Positions 11,101-21,294 of a DNA stretch of 64,000 bases are shown here, in pieces. Both the position numbers and the translations under genes were made by a program. The notes beneath the pieces were generated by a model. That model was not told the origin of the DNA and made no database searches. It saw only the letters and a list, made by a program, of their open reading frames with translations. Each line of letters opens with the position of its first letter. Position 1 is the stretch's first letter. The DNA is from Bog-473 sp963726135 (GTDB lineage Bacteria; Actinomycetota; Acidimicrobiia; Acidimicrobiales; RAAP-2): positions 51,027 to 115,026 of the forward strand of contig CAVSBE010000004.1 of the NCBI GenBank assembly GCA_963726135.1, read 5' to 3'.

Positions 11101-11137
11101 GCGGCGGCGGGGGCGGCCGCGGCGGCCCCCGACGGAC

Positions 11138-12449
11138 GTGCCGCGCCGTTTCGTGCTCTGCGCGACCCCGGCCCAGGGCCATGCGGCGCCGCTGCTGGCG
11201 CTGGCCCGGCGGCTGGTGGGCGAGGGGCACGCGGTCGTGTTCTTCACGACGGCCCACTACCGCGACAAGGTCGAGGCGACCGGCGCCTCGTTCGAGCCCT
11301 TCGCGGCCGAGTACGACGCGCACGACCTGATGGTGGTCAATCCCGAGCGTGAGTCCTCGTCCAAGCGCAGGCTGCGGGGCGTGAAGGAGGATCTGCGGAA
11401 GATCGTCGTCGGGCCGATCCCCGGCCAGTCCCGTGGCCTGCGCGCCATCCTCGACCACTTCGTCGCCGAGTGCGTGGTCGTCGACACCATGTTCCTCGGC
11501 GCCCTCCCGCTGGCTCTCGTTCCCCGTGCCGCGTGCCCGGCGGTGGCCTGCATCGGCGTCATGCCCTACGCGTCGTGCAGCCGCGACACCGCGCCGTTCG
11601 GCGCGGCCCTCCAGCCCGGGAGCGGGCCGCTGCGCCGGGTGCGCAACGTCACCTTGAACTGGGCGACCGAGCACATCGTGCTGGCCGATATCCAGCGCCT
11701 GGCCCGGCGGCGGCTGGCCGAGGCCGGTGCGCCCGGCTTCCACGGCTACCTCATCGACCTGCAGCCAAAGGCCTGCGACGCCTATCTCCAGGCGACCGTG
11801 GCCGGATTCGAGTACCCGCGCTCGGACCTGGCGCCCACGGTGCGCTTCGTCGGCCCGATCCTCGCGCCGCCGTCGGTGTCCTTCGATCCGCCGCGGTGGT
11901 GGGACGAGCTCGGGGAGGGGCGCCCGGTGGTGCACGTCACGCAGGGCACCCTCGACAACGCGGACCTCGATCGGCTGCTGCTCCTCACGACGCGGGCCCT
12001 GGCCGGCGACGACATGCTCGTGGTTGCCACCACGGGCGGCCCGGACCCCGAACCGCTGCGGCGGGGCCTGCCCGCCAACGCGCGCCTCGAGCGGTTCATC
12101 CCCCACGACCTGCTCCTCCCGCGCACCGACGTGATGGTCACCAACGGCGGGTACGGCGGCGTGCAGCAGGCGCTGGCCCACGGCGTGCCGCTCGTAGTGG
12201 CCGGCGACAGCGAGGACAAGCCCGAGGTCGCGGCCCGCGTGCAGTGGTCGGGCGCCGGGATCAACCTGCGCACCGGCCGGCCCTCGCCCGCCATGGTGGC
12301 CCGGGCCGTGCGCAGGGCCCTCGACCGCCGCGTCCTACCGGGGGCGGGCACGGGCGCTGGCGGCCGAGATCGCAGCCAGCGATCCCCTCGGCGACATCAG
12401 CGCGGAGCTGACCGGGCTGTGCGCGGCGCGCGACGCCCTGATGTCCTGA
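11138..12449 (+). CDS. MGT-type (GT1) glycosyltransferase, frameshifted near the C-terminus
   Basis: A GT-B fold nucleotide-sugar glycosyltransferase related to macrolide and sterol glucosyltransferases. ATPAQGHAAPLLALARRL forms the N-terminal acceptor-binding start, HVTQGTLDN the interdomain strand, and VTNGGYGGVQQALAHGVPLV the donor-binding motif, with VAGDSEDKPE closing the site. One extra base near 12330 disturbs the last 40 codons; without it the frame reads ASYRGRARALAAEIAASD and stops at 12447-12449. The corrected product has 436 residues, normal for the family. The start is GTG. It follows the GH13 gene closely; the acceptor is unknown. Confidence 0.85.
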
Positions 12450-12466
12450 CACCCTGATGTCCTGAC
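12436..12466 (+). repeat. Direct repeat containing duplicated stop codon
   Basis: CCCTGATGTCCTGAC occurs twice with a 16 bp period at the end of the glycosyltransferase gene, so the terminal codons and stop are duplicated. It may be a small replication slippage event. Confidence 0.7.
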
Positions 12467-12471
12467 GCCCC

Positions 12472-12488
12472 CGGGCCCTGGGGGCCCG
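12472..12488. terminator. GC-rich stem-loop between convergent genes
   Basis: CGGGCCC, loop TGG and GGGCCCG form a perfect 7 bp stem between the glycosyltransferase and the convergent GYD gene. No T-run is present, as is common in high-GC actinobacteria. Confidence 0.5.
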
Positions 12489-12503
12489 TCTGATCCGGGT
12501 GGC

Positions 12504-12824
12504 TCAGCCGCCCGGCGGACGGTACAGCGTCTTGCGCTTCGACGCGGTGTCCATCTCGTCCGCGGTGAGGAGCACGACCGTGCGCGTCGTGGCCCCGCCG
12601 GCCGCGCTCACGATCAGCCCGAGGGCGGCCGCCGAGACGTTGTCCGGCATGTCGGCCACCACATAGGCGTCGTTGTCACCGAACGCGAAGTAGAAGGCCT
12701 CGACCCTGCCGCCCTGCTCCTCGACGGCGGCCGACGCCGCGGCCACACGGGCAGAACCCCCCTCGGCCTTGACACCCTTGATGCCGTCGAGGGTGTACTT
12801 CACTTCGAGCAGGTACTTGGGCAT
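12504..12824 (-). CDS. GYD domain-containing protein
   Basis: A 106-residue alpha/beta protein of the GYD family, small cytoplasmic proteins of unknown function. It starts MPKYLLEVKYTLDGIKGV and contains VEAFYFAFGDNDAYVVADMP, the family's core strand and turn. A GGGAGG ribosome binding site lies 7-8 nt before the ATG. It is downstream of the aldo/keto reductase on the same strand with a gap of about 90 bp. No catalytic residues can be named. Confidence 0.85.
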   Translation of the reverse strand: MPKYLLEVKYTLDGIKGVKAEGGSARVAAASAAVEEQGGRVEAFYFAFGDNDAYVVADMPDNVSAAALGLIVSAAGGATTRTVVLLTADEMDTASKRKTLYRPPGG

Positions 12825-12916
12825 TGGCGCACCTCCCTTTCTCAGTCCCCTGCTTCAACCCTAGGTGTTCCGCCCACGGACAGCGCCTGTCACGGGCCCG
12901 GATCCGGCCGCCGGAA

Positions 12917-13891
<975 letters not shown>

Positions 13892-14013
13892 CGGTGCGGC
13901 TCCTCTCGTCAGCGGCCGGACACGCCGGGGGCGGCCGGTCCGGTCGAGCTTCACCCTACGGGGAGGGCGGCGGCGGCACAGCGGCCCGGCCCACGCCGGT
14001 CGGCGCCGGCCCG

Positions 14014-14538
14014 TTAGTTCGGCCGACCCTCCTGGACCGGCTGCCCCGTCGCCGCCAGCGCGTCGAGCCGGTCGCCGTACTCGGCGGTGTCGACGTCGTA
14101 GACCCACATGACGAGCGCATCCTGTCCCGTCACCGGGTAGTAGTTCTTGCGGACGCCGACGGGGGCGAACCCGAAGCGCCGGTACAGCGCCTGCGCCGGT
14201 TCGTTGTTGGCCGCCACCTCGAGTGACACGTGCCTGACCCCGTCCGTGCGCAGCGTGCGGATGCCGTCGACGATCATCGTCGTGGCCACACCGGCGCGCT
14301 GGAACGCCGGAGCGGTCGCGATCGTGGTCATGTGCGCCTCGTCGTCGACGATCATGAACCCGATGTAGCCCGCCATCTCCTCGCCCTCCCAGGCGGCCCG
14401 GTACAAGCGGCCCTTGCGCAAGGCGAGCTCGGAGTTGAAGACCTCCGGCGACCAGGGCTCGGGGAAGACGGCACCCTCGATCCGGAGCACATGACGCAGG
14501 TCCCGGCGCTTGAGCTTCTCGAGTCGCAACATCACCAC
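14014..14538 (-). CDS. rimI: Ribosomal protein S18-alanine N-acetyltransferase
   Basis: A GNAT-family acetyltransferase of 174 residues. The acetyl-CoA loop is seen in QRAGVATTMIVDGI, preceded by the beta-4 strand AHMTTIATAPA and followed by VAANNEPAQALYRRFGFAPVG near the C-terminus. RimI acetylates the N-terminal alanine of S18 in E. coli; actinobacterial homologues are broader. It lies 9 bp after tsaB in the usual tsaE-tsaB-rimI order and ends the operon. The next gene in most actinobacteria, tsaD, is not here. Confidence 0.85.
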   Translation of the reverse strand: MVMLRLEKLKRRDLRHVLRIEGAVFPEPWSPEVFNSELALRKGRLYRAAWEGEEMAGYIGFMIVDDEAHMTTIATAPAFQRAGVATTMIVDGIRTLRTDGVRHVSLEVAANNEPAQALYRRFGFAPVGVRKNYYPVTGQDALVMWVYDVDTAEYGDRLDALAATGQPVQEGRPN

Positions 14539-14547
14539 GGCACCGGC

Positions 14548-15297
14548 TCAGGCTCGCTCGGCACGAGCGAAGTTGCTCCGTGCATCCGCCTCACGCATGT
14601 AGAGGGGAACGACGTCACAGGCCTCGACTGGCGCTTCGCCCGCCTCGAGGCGCGCCAGCGCCAGGCCGAGGAGGGCGGCCGGGGGTGGGAAGGAGAGGGC
14701 GGCCACCGGCTGGACGCCGGGGACGCCCCCGAGGGGCGCGGCGTAGCGGAGCGCGCCGTCACCGACCACCCGCACCGGTGCGCCACCGAGTCCCCCCAGC
14801 GCTGCCACCAGGTCTGCCGGCGTGAACAGGCCGGGGGCGATGGGCGCCGCCCCGAGCACGCCCCCGGCGTCGACCACGCGCACGGTGGCGAACACCTCGC
14901 CGCGGCGGGCGTCGACGCAGGCCAGGACGAGGCCGCGGTGGCCCGCCCCGGCCGCCCCGGCCACGAGGATGTCGAGGCTGGTCGCGGCGACGACACCGAT
15001 GCCGAGCGACTGCGCCAGCGCCTTGGCCGCCGCGACGCCGACGCGCAGCCCGGTGAAGAGTCCAGGGCCGATGTCGACCGCCACGACCCCCAGGTCGGCC
15101 GGGGCCAACCCCACCTGGGCCAGCAGGTGGGCGAGCGCGGGCGTGAGCGTCTCGACATGGCGGCGCCGGCCGGTCAGTGCGAACTCGGCCTGCACCCCAG
15201 CGGGTGTCCGCACGGCCACGCCCACCGTCTCGGTCGCCGTCTCGATCGCCACGACGGCGGGAGGGACAGCAACGGCCACGGGCTCCCGCGCCCTCAC
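14548..15297 (-). CDS. tsaB: tRNA threonylcarbamoyladenosine biosynthesis protein TsaB
   Basis: TsaB is the non-catalytic partner of TsaD in making t6A at tRNA position 37. The 249-residue product has the ASKHA-type opening VVAIETATETVGVAV, the diagnostic DIGPGLFTGLRVGVAAAKAL and a downstream LVLACVDARRGEVF. It overlaps the end of tsaE by 4 bp, so translation is probably coupled. The partner gene tsaD must lie outside the window. Confidence 0.93.
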   Translation of the reverse strand: MRAREPVAVAVPPAVVAIETATETVGVAVRTPAGVQAEFALTGRRRHVETLTPALAHLLAQVGLAPADLGVVAVDIGPGLFTGLRVGVAAAKALAQSLGIGVVAATSLDILVAGAAGAGHRGLVLACVDARRGEVFATVRVVDAGGVLGAAPIAPGLFTPADLVAALGGLGGAPVRVVGDGALRYAAPLGGVPGVQPVAALSFPPPAALLGLALARLEAGEAPVEACDVVPLYMREADARSNFARAERA

Positions 15298-15815
15298 GAC
15301 GCCCGCTCATTCGCCGCGGGCGCCAGGGCCACCGCCACCTCGTCCACCCGCCCGGCCCAGTGCCCCCGGCCACGGACCACGACGGTGCGCCGTTCCGGCA
15401 TCCCCATGGCGTCGGGGGCGGCGAGCGTGACCTCGAGCGCACTGTCCCCGAGCGCGGGCCCGGCCAGGTCCCCCCACTCGACCAGGGCCACCGCGTCCTC
15501 TTCGACCAGCTCCGCCAGGGCCAGGTCGGCGACCTCGCCCACCGAACTCGTGCGGTACACGTCGGCGTGGATGAGGCTCGTGACGGCGTGGCCCGCCGCG
15601 CAGCGGTAGTGGCGGACCAGCGCGAAGGTGGGACTGGTCACCGGTCCCGCAACGCCGAGCGCGGCGGCGAAGCCCTGGGCGAACACCGTCTTGCCCGCCC
15701 CGAGGTCACCGACCAGGAGGACGACGTCGCCGGCGCGGCAGAGGCGGGCGAGACGGCCCGCCAGCGCTTTGGTGACGCCGGGCGACTCCGTCGTCACCTC
15801 GAGGGGCCAGCTCAC
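15294..15815 (-). CDS. tsaE: tRNA threonylcarbamoyladenosine biosynthesis ATPase TsaE
   Basis: TsaE is the P-loop ATPase of the TsaBDE complex. The Walker A GDLGAGKTVFAQG lies near residue 41, followed by SPTFALVRHYR and the Walker B-like region VYRTSS...LVEWGD. At 173 residues it is slightly longer than usual because of an alanine-rich C-terminus. It overlaps udg by 4 bp upstream and tsaB by 4 bp downstream. Confidence 0.95.
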   Translation of the reverse strand: MSWPLEVTTESPGVTKALAGRLARLCRAGDVVLLVGDLGAGKTVFAQGFAAALGVAGPVTSPTFALVRHYRCAAGHAVTSLIHADVYRTSSVGEVADLALAELVEEDAVALVEWGDLAGPALGDSALEVTLAAPDAMGMPERRTVVVRGRGHWAGRVDEVAVALAPAANERAS

Positions 15816-16384
15816 GTCCGGCCCGCCGCCATCAGACGCTTGGCCCGGACGAGGTCGGCCCGCATCTCGGCCATGGCCTCACCACCGGCGCGCAGCACGT
15901 AGGCCGGGTGGTAGGTCGGGATGAGGTTGGCCCGACCGCGCTCGAACACCTGCCCGCGCAGCTCGCGGATGCCCCGGGTCGTCTCGAGCAGCAACTTGGT
16001 GGAGAAGTTCCCCAAGGTGACGATCACCGCCGGGTCGATGAGCGCGATCTGCTCGGCGAGGTAGGGACGGCACGCCTCGATCTCGTTCGGGGCCGGGTCG
16101 CGGTTGTTGGGCGGCCTGCACTTGACGACGTTGGCGATGTAGCACCCGGCCCGGGTGAGCCCGATCTCCTCCCACATGAGGCGGTCGAGCAGCTTGCCCG
16201 AGCGCCCGACGAAGGGCTCGCCGGCCAGGTCCTCCTCACGGCCCGGCCCCTCGCCCACGAACAAGAGGTCGGCAGCCGGGTCGCCCACGCCGAAGACGAC
16301 CTGGGTCCGCCCCTCGGCCAGGGGGCACCGGGTGCAGGTCGACGCGGTGAGGCGCAGCCGCTCCAGGACGTCGGCGTCAGGCAC
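15812..16384 (-). CDS. Type-4 uracil-DNA glycosylase (Fe-S cluster)
   Basis: A family 4 uracil-DNA glycosylase that removes uracil from deaminated DNA. Cys17, Cys20, Cys89 and Cys105 are placed as the 4Fe-4S ligands. The active-site segment GEGPGREEDLAGEPFVGRSG and the C-terminal PTYHPAYVLR are diagnostic. The 190-residue length is normal. Its start overlaps the end of alr (ATGCCTGA), and tsaE follows with a 4 bp overlap, so it sits inside the t6A/cell-wall operon. Confidence 0.93.
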   Translation of the reverse strand: MPDADVLERLRLTASTCTRCPLAEGRTQVVFGVGDPAADLLFVGEGPGREEDLAGEPFVGRSGKLLDRLMWEEIGLTRAGCYIANVVKCRPPNNRDPAPNEIEACRPYLAEQIALIDPAVIVTLGNFSTKLLLETTRGIRELRGQVFERGRANLIPTYHPAYVLRAGGEAMAEMRADLVRAKRLMAAGRT

Positions 16385-17600
16385 CGGACGCGTCGGGCCG
16401 GTTGACCATGACGCGGGGCATGCGCGGGCCGACGCCGCACACCACCTCGTAGCTGATCGTCCCGAGCATGGCGGCCCAGTCGTCCGCCGTGATCACCTCG
16501 CCCTCCTGACGGCCGAGGAGCACGACCTCGTCGCCCGGCTGCACCGAGTCGTCGTCGCCGCAGTCGACGACGATCTGGTCCATCGTCACCATGCCCGCCA
16601 GCGGCCGGCGCCTCCCTCCGATGAGCACCTCGTAGCCCGCGCCGAAGAGGGCCCGTGGCACGCCGTCGGCGTAGCCGATGGGCACGGTGGCGACCACCGA
16701 GCGCGACGGCAGCGGCCGCAGGCGCCCGTAGGAGGGTCGCTCACCGGGCTCGAGCGTGCGCACCGCCACCACCCGCGCCTTGAGCGCCATGGCCGGTCGC
16801 AACGCATCGCCCCCGGACTGTTGCGCAAAGGACTCCTGCACCGTGGGGCTCGGCAGGTACCCGTACAGGCCGAGCCCGCAGCGCACCATGTCGTGGCGGG
16901 AGCGGGCGAACGCCACGGCGCCCGCCGTGTTGGCGGCGTGCAGCACCGGCGCGCTGATGCCGGCGGCGGCCAGGTCGGCGACGAGGCGGTCGAAGAGGTC
17001 GAGCTGGCCCTCGGTGTAGGCGCGGTCTGCCGCCTGCTCGCCGTCGGCGACGGGCAGGTGCGTCCACACACCTTCGAGCTCCAGCATCGGCTCGCGCACG
17101 ACGGCGGCCGCCATCGTCACCAGGTCCTCGGGTGCCGCGCCGACCCGGTGCATGCCGGTGTCGACCTTCACGTGGACCGCCACGGGCCGACCGGCGGTCC
17201 GGGCCGCCGCCCCGAAGGCCTGAATGCCGGCGCTGGAGTAGAGCGTCGGCGTGAGCCCGTAGGCCAACGCCGTGTCGGCGGCGTCGGCACCGCACTCGCT
17301 CAGGAGCAGCACGGGAGCCGTGACCCCGTGCTCGCGCAGCTCCACTCCCTCGTCCACCAGCGCGACGGCGAGTCGCTGCGCGCCCCCGGCGACGGCCGCC
17401 CGGGCCACCGCGGGCCCGCCGTGCCCGTAGCCGTGGGCCTTGACCACCGCGCACAGTTCGGCCGGGGCGGTGACGCGGGCCAGCACGCCGGCGTTGTGGG
17501 CCACGGCCGCCAGGTCGATCTCCGCCCAGGCCGGGCGCGAGCGACCCTGGGCCATCGTGACCGTGTCGTCGTCCGCCGGGACCGGAACCACGAGCCGCAT
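16377..17600 (-). CDS. alr: Alanine racemase
   Basis: A PLP-dependent racemase that supplies D-alanine for peptidoglycan. The PLP lysine is Lys54 in AVVKAHGYGHG. The substrate-side region PSYGRLRPLP and VPIGYADGVPRAL, and the C-terminal VTMDQIVVD, fit the family. The ATG used has GAGGG 7 nt upstream and lies 10 bp after the nnrD stop; a second ATG 15 codons later would give a more typical N-terminus, MAQGRSRPAWAEIDL. The product has 407 residues. Confidence 0.95.
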   Translation of the reverse strand: MRLVVPVPADDDTVTMAQGRSRPAWAEIDLAAVAHNAGVLARVTAPAELCAVVKAHGYGHGGPAVARAAVAGGAQRLAVALVDEGVELREHGVTAPVLLLSECGADAADTALAYGLTPTLYSSAGIQAFGAAARTAGRPVAVHVKVDTGMHRVGAAPEDLVTMAAAVVREPMLELEGVWTHLPVADGEQAADRAYTEGQLDLFDRLVADLAAAGISAPVLHAANTAGAVAFARSRHDMVRCGLGLYGYLPSPTVQESFAQQSGGDALRPAMALKARVVAVRTLEPGERPSYGRLRPLPSRSVVATVPIGYADGVPRALFGAGYEVLIGGRRRPLAGMVTMDQIVVDCGDDDSVQPGDEVVLLGRQEGEVITADDWAAMLGTISYEVVCGVGPRMPRVMVNRPDASGA

Positions 17601-17610
17601 CGGCGCGCCC

Positions 17611-19017
17611 TCAGCCACTGCCGGCCTCCCGGTGCGGCGACGGCGCGCCCAGGGCCGAGAGGACCCGGGCCACCAGGGGCGGCAGGTTGCCCGAGACGAG
17701 TCCCTCGGGCGGGCCGAGGGCGGCCGCCCGCCCGTGCACGTGGGCAGCGAGTGCGGCCGCGTCGAACGCGGGCAGCCCGCGGGCGCAGAAGGCGCCGATG
17801 ATCCCCGAGAGGACGTCACCGCTGCCCGCGGTGGCCAGGGCGGGACCGCCGGCGCCGCTCAGCAGCACGTCGGGGACGCCGCCCGGGCGGGCCACGGCGG
17901 TGAGCGAGCCCTTCAGGAGGACGACGGCGCCCGTGGCGTCGGCGAGCCGGCGGGCTGCGGCGAGGCGGTCCTCACCGGGGACGGTGCCGGCGATGCGGGC
18001 GTACTCCCCGTCATGGGGGGTGAGGATGCTCGGGCCGCTCCGCTTGTCGAGCAACGTGCGCGCCGCGGCGGCGTCCCCGAGCGCGGTCAGTGCGTCGGCG
18101 TCGATCACGAGCGGGACCGGCACGGCGGCGATGACGGCCCGGATCTCCTCCGCGACCGCGGCGCCGGTGCCCAGCCCCGGCCCGATCACCACCGCCTTGC
18201 ACTTGGCGGTCGCTTCCAAGAAGGCGCCGCCCCATCCGTCGGCCGGCAGCCGCATGCGCACGGCCTCCGTCGGCCAGTCGGCGGTGGGGTCCCCGGGGGA
18301 GCCCAACCGGAGCATGCCTGCGCCCGCGGCCATGGCCCCGCTGCTGCAGAGGATCGCGGCGCCCTCCATGCCGGCCGAGCCGGCCGCCACGCCGACCGCG
18401 GTCGTCCACTTGTTGACCTGCCGGGGCCGCGGCGGGACGGCACGCACGTCGGCGTCCTCGACCAGCAGGCACCGGGGGGTTGGGAACCCGATCCCGATGT
18501 CGGCCACCTCGACCGTGCCACTCAGCCGGGCGCCCGCACCCTGCAACAAGCCGGGCTTCAACGCGGCGAAGGTCACCGTGGCATCGGCGCACACGGCGTC
18601 GCCCGGGGCCTCGCCGGAGTCGGCGTCGACGCCCGACGGGATGTCGATGGCCAGCACCGCGGCGCCGGCCGGCACCGCGGGCGCGTCGTACGAGCCGCGG
18701 AAGCCGGTGCCGTAGGCGCCGTCGACGACGAGGTCGCAGGGCGGCAACGCCGCTCCCGCCCCGACGCTCTCCGCATCGAGGACCCGGACCCGTGCCCCAC
18801 GTCGGGCCAGCACACCCGCGGCCACCCGGCCGTCGGCACCGTTGCTCCCCTTGCCGGCCAGCACGATGACGCGGCGGCCGTAGGCGCCCCCGAGCAGGCG
18901 CAGCGCGCCGTGGGCGACCGCCGTGCCGGCGCGGGTCACCAGGGTCTCGTGCGAGACCGAGGCGAGGGCCGCCGCGTCGGCGGCCCGCATCTCGTCGCGG
19001 GTCAGGACGGCGCGCAC
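17611..19017 (-). CDS. nnrD: Bifunctional NAD(P)H-hydrate epimerase / ADP-dependent dehydratase
   Basis: This enzyme repairs hydrated NAD(P)H. The N-terminal YjeF_N epimerase domain carries VLAGKGSNGADGRVAA and the catalytic aspartate region AIDIPSGVDADSG. The C-terminal ribokinase-like dehydratase domain carries VNKWTTAVGVAAGSAGM, VIGPGLGTG, LTPHDGEYARI and ATAGSGDVLSGIIG. At 468 residues it is a full two-domain protein. It overlaps the end of acpS by 16 bp and alr follows after 10 bp, the usual actinobacterial order. Confidence 0.95.
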   Translation of the reverse strand: MRAVLTRDEMRAADAAALASVSHETLVTRAGTAVAHGALRLLGGAYGRRVIVLAGKGSNGADGRVAAGVLARRGARVRVLDAESVGAGAALPPCDLVVDGAYGTGFRGSYDAPAVPAGAAVLAIDIPSGVDADSGEAPGDAVCADATVTFAALKPGLLQGAGARLSGTVEVADIGIGFPTPRCLLVEDADVRAVPPRPRQVNKWTTAVGVAAGSAGMEGAAILCSSGAMAAGAGMLRLGSPGDPTADWPTEAVRMRLPADGWGGAFLEATAKCKAVVIGPGLGTGAAVAEEIRAVIAAVPVPLVIDADALTALGDAAAARTLLDKRSGPSILTPHDGEYARIAGTVPGEDRLAAARRLADATGAVVLLKGSLTAVARPGGVPDVLLSGAGGPALATAGSGDVLSGIIGAFCARGLPAFDAAALAAHVHGRAAALGPPEGLVSGNLPPLVARVLSALGAPSPHREAGSG

Positions 19018-19421
19018 GACGAAGCCTGCTCCGCGACGACGAAGGCGATGGCCACGTCGTCGGTGTGGGACAGCGAGAGATGGAAGCGCCCCGCGCCGTG
19101 TGCGCCCGCCAGCTCGGCCGCGGTGCCATGCAGCACGAGGAACGGCGCGTTTCGGGTGGCGCCCGTCCCGGGCGTCCGGCGCACCTCCACGTCGGTCAGC
19201 GCGAAGGCGCCGATGCCGGTGCCGAGCGCCTTCATGACCGCCTCCTTGGCGGCGAAGCGCGCCGCCAGGCTCTGCGCCACGTCGGCCGAGCCGCTGGCGT
19301 CGGACTGCTCGGTCTCCGTGAAGCAGCGCGTCGCGAGGCGAGGGCGGCGGTCGAGCAGGCGGCGGAAGCGGGCGACGTCGACCGCGTCGACCCCGACGCC
19401 GACGATGCCGGCGCCGCTCAC
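19002..19421 (-). CDS. acpS: Holo-[acyl-carrier-protein] synthase
   Basis: AcpS transfers 4'-phosphopantetheine from CoA to acyl carrier protein. The 139-residue product shows the Mg-binding aspartate in VGVDAVDVARF and the glutamate in RFAAKEAVMKALGTG, with HLSLSHTDDVAIAFV near the end. The GTG start overlaps the glmS stop as GTGA, which supports translational coupling; the frame continues upstream inside glmS but without homology. Confidence 0.94.
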   Translation of the reverse strand: MSGAGIVGVGVDAVDVARFRRLLDRRPRLATRCFTETEQSDASGSADVAQSLAARFAAKEAVMKALGTGIGAFALTDVEVRRTPGTGATRNAPFLVLHGTAAELAGAHGAGRFHLSLSHTDDVAIAFVVAEQASSCAPS

Positions 19422-21283
19422 TCGACGGTCACCGTCTTGGCCAGGTTCCGCGGGCGGTCCGGGTCGTGCCCGTGCAGGCGCGCCAGCCGGTAGGCCAGCT
19501 GCTGGAGCGGCACCACGCCGACCACGGGAGCGAGGAGGGGGTTGGTGGGGGGGACCCAGAGCACATGGTCGGCCGCGGCGGCGGACTCCTCGTCGCCGTC
19601 GTCCGCCAGCAGCACCACGGTGGCGCCACGGCTGCGCACCTCGGCGACGTTGGAGAGCATCTTCTCCCACAGCGGGTTCCGGGTGGCGATGCCGACGACG
19701 ACGGTCCCCGGTTCGATCAGCGCGATCGGCCCGTGCTTGAGCTCCCCGGCCGGGTAGCCCTCGGCCCTCAGGTAGGCGAGCTCCTTCAGCTTCAGGGCGC
19801 CTTCGAGCGCCACCGGGTAGCCGACGTGGCGCCCCAGGAAGAAGAAATCGCGGGCGTCGGTCAGCTTGCCGGCCACGTCGTCGACGTCGTCGGCGCGCTC
19901 CAGCGCCTCGGCCACCAAGCGGGGCAGGACCTCCATGGCGTCGAAGATCTCGTCGATGGCCGGGCGCGGCTGGGTCCCCATGATCTGGGCGAGGTAGAGG
20001 CCGAGCACCTCGAGCGCCACGATCTGGGCGAGGTGGCACTTGGTCGAGGCCACGCCGATCTCCGGCCCCGCCCGCGTGTAGAGCACGCCGTCGGCCATGC
20101 GGGCCATGGAGGAGTCGACCACGTTGGAGACCACCAGGACCTTGGCGCCGAGCCGCGCCGCCTCTCGCATGGCCTCGGAGGTGTCGAGCGTCTCGCCCGA
20201 CTGCGACACGCCGACGCAGAGCGTCCGCTCGTTCAGGACCGGGTCCCGGTAGCGGAACTCGCTGGCGATGTCGACCTCGACCGGCAGCTTGACCCAGTGC
20301 TCAATGGCGTACTTGGCCACGAGCGCGGCGTGGTAGCTGGACCCGCACGCCACGATGAAGACCTTGTCGATACCGCGCAGGTCGTCGATCCCCAGCCGCA
20401 TCTGGTCGAGCACGAGCTCGCCCCCCGGGCCCCGCCGGTCGAGCAGCGTGTCGGCCACCGCATGCGGCTGCTCCTGCATCTCCTTGGACATGAAGTCCTC
20501 GTAGCCGCCCTTCTGGGCGGCCTCGAGGTCCCAGGTGATGGTGAGCTGCTCCGGCTCGACGGTGGCGCCGTCCAGCGTGGTCACCTCGAGCGAGCCCGGC
20601 CGCAGGACCGCCAGTTCGTCGTCGGCCAATGCAAACACGCGCCGGGTGTGCCCGATCAGGGCCGGGATGTCCGAGGCCAGGAGGGCCATGTGGTCGTGCA
20701 GCCCGAGCACGAGCGGTGTGAGACGGCGGGCGGCGACGATGGTGTCGGGTTCGTCGGCGGAGACGGCCGCGATGGAGAACGCGCCGCGCAGCCGCCGCAG
20801 CATGGTGCGCGTCGCTTCCGCCAGGGACGCGCCGGCGGCCATCTGCTGCTCAATCAGGTGCGCCATCACCTCCGTGTCGGTGGCGGAGGTGAGCGTGTGC
20901 CCGGCGGCCACGAGCTCGGCCCTGAGCTCGGCGTGGTTCTCGATGATGCCGTTGTGGATGATGGCCACGCGCCCGGTGCAGTCGAGGTGCGGGTGGGCGT
21001 TCTCAGTGGTGGGGCTGCCGTGGGTGGCCCACCGGGTGTGCCCGATGGCGGCCGCGTGGCCCCGGGGGGCGTCGGCCGCCAGCTCGGCCAGCTTGGCCAC
21101 CGAGTTGGTGCCGCCGGCGGCCCGTACTCTCCAGATGGAGTGCCCCCGGTCGTCGCCGTCGGCCCCATCGACCACCAGCGCGATGCCTGCGGAGTCGTAG
21201 CCGCGGTACTCGAGCTGGTGCAGGGCGCCGAGCAGGAGGGGGACGGCGTCGGCCTCGCCGGTGACGCCGATGATGCCGCACAT
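19418..21283 (-). CDS. glmS: Glutamine--fructose-6-phosphate aminotransferase (isomerizing)
   Basis: GlmS makes glucosamine-6-phosphate for cell-wall amino sugars. The processed N-terminus starts MCGIIGVTGE, so Cys2 is the glutaminase nucleophile. The GATase II domain is followed by two SIS domains (VACGSSYHAAL, VSQSGETLDT) and the C-terminal NLAKTVTVE. The length of 621 residues is normal. It lies 11 bp after glmM, so the two sequential-pathway enzymes are encoded together. No glmS ribozyme is seen, as expected outside Firmicutes. Confidence 0.97.
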   Translation of the reverse strand: MCGIIGVTGEADAVPLLLGALHQLEYRGYDSAGIALVVDGADGDDRGHSIWRVRAAGGTNSVAKLAELAADAPRGHAAAIGHTRWATHGSPTTENAHPHLDCTGRVAIIHNGIIENHAELRAELVAAGHTLTSATDTEVMAHLIEQQMAAGASLAEATRTMLRRLRGAFSIAAVSADEPDTIVAARRLTPLVLGLHDHMALLASDIPALIGHTRRVFALADDELAVLRPGSLEVTTLDGATVEPEQLTITWDLEAAQKGGYEDFMSKEMQEQPHAVADTLLDRRGPGGELVLDQMRLGIDDLRGIDKVFIVACGSSYHAALVAKYAIEHWVKLPVEVDIASEFRYRDPVLNERTLCVGVSQSGETLDTSEAMREAARLGAKVLVVSNVVDSSMARMADGVLYTRAGPEIGVASTKCHLAQIVALEVLGLYLAQIMGTQPRPAIDEIFDAMEVLPRLVAEALERADDVDDVAGKLTDARDFFFLGRHVGYPVALEGALKLKELAYLRAEGYPAGELKHGPIALIEPGTVVVGIATRNPLWEKMLSNVAEVRSRGATVVLLADDGDEESAAAADHVLWVPPTNPLLAPVVGVVPLQQLAYRLARLHGHDPDRPRNLAKTVTVE

Positions 21284-21294
21284 GGAGACCCAGG

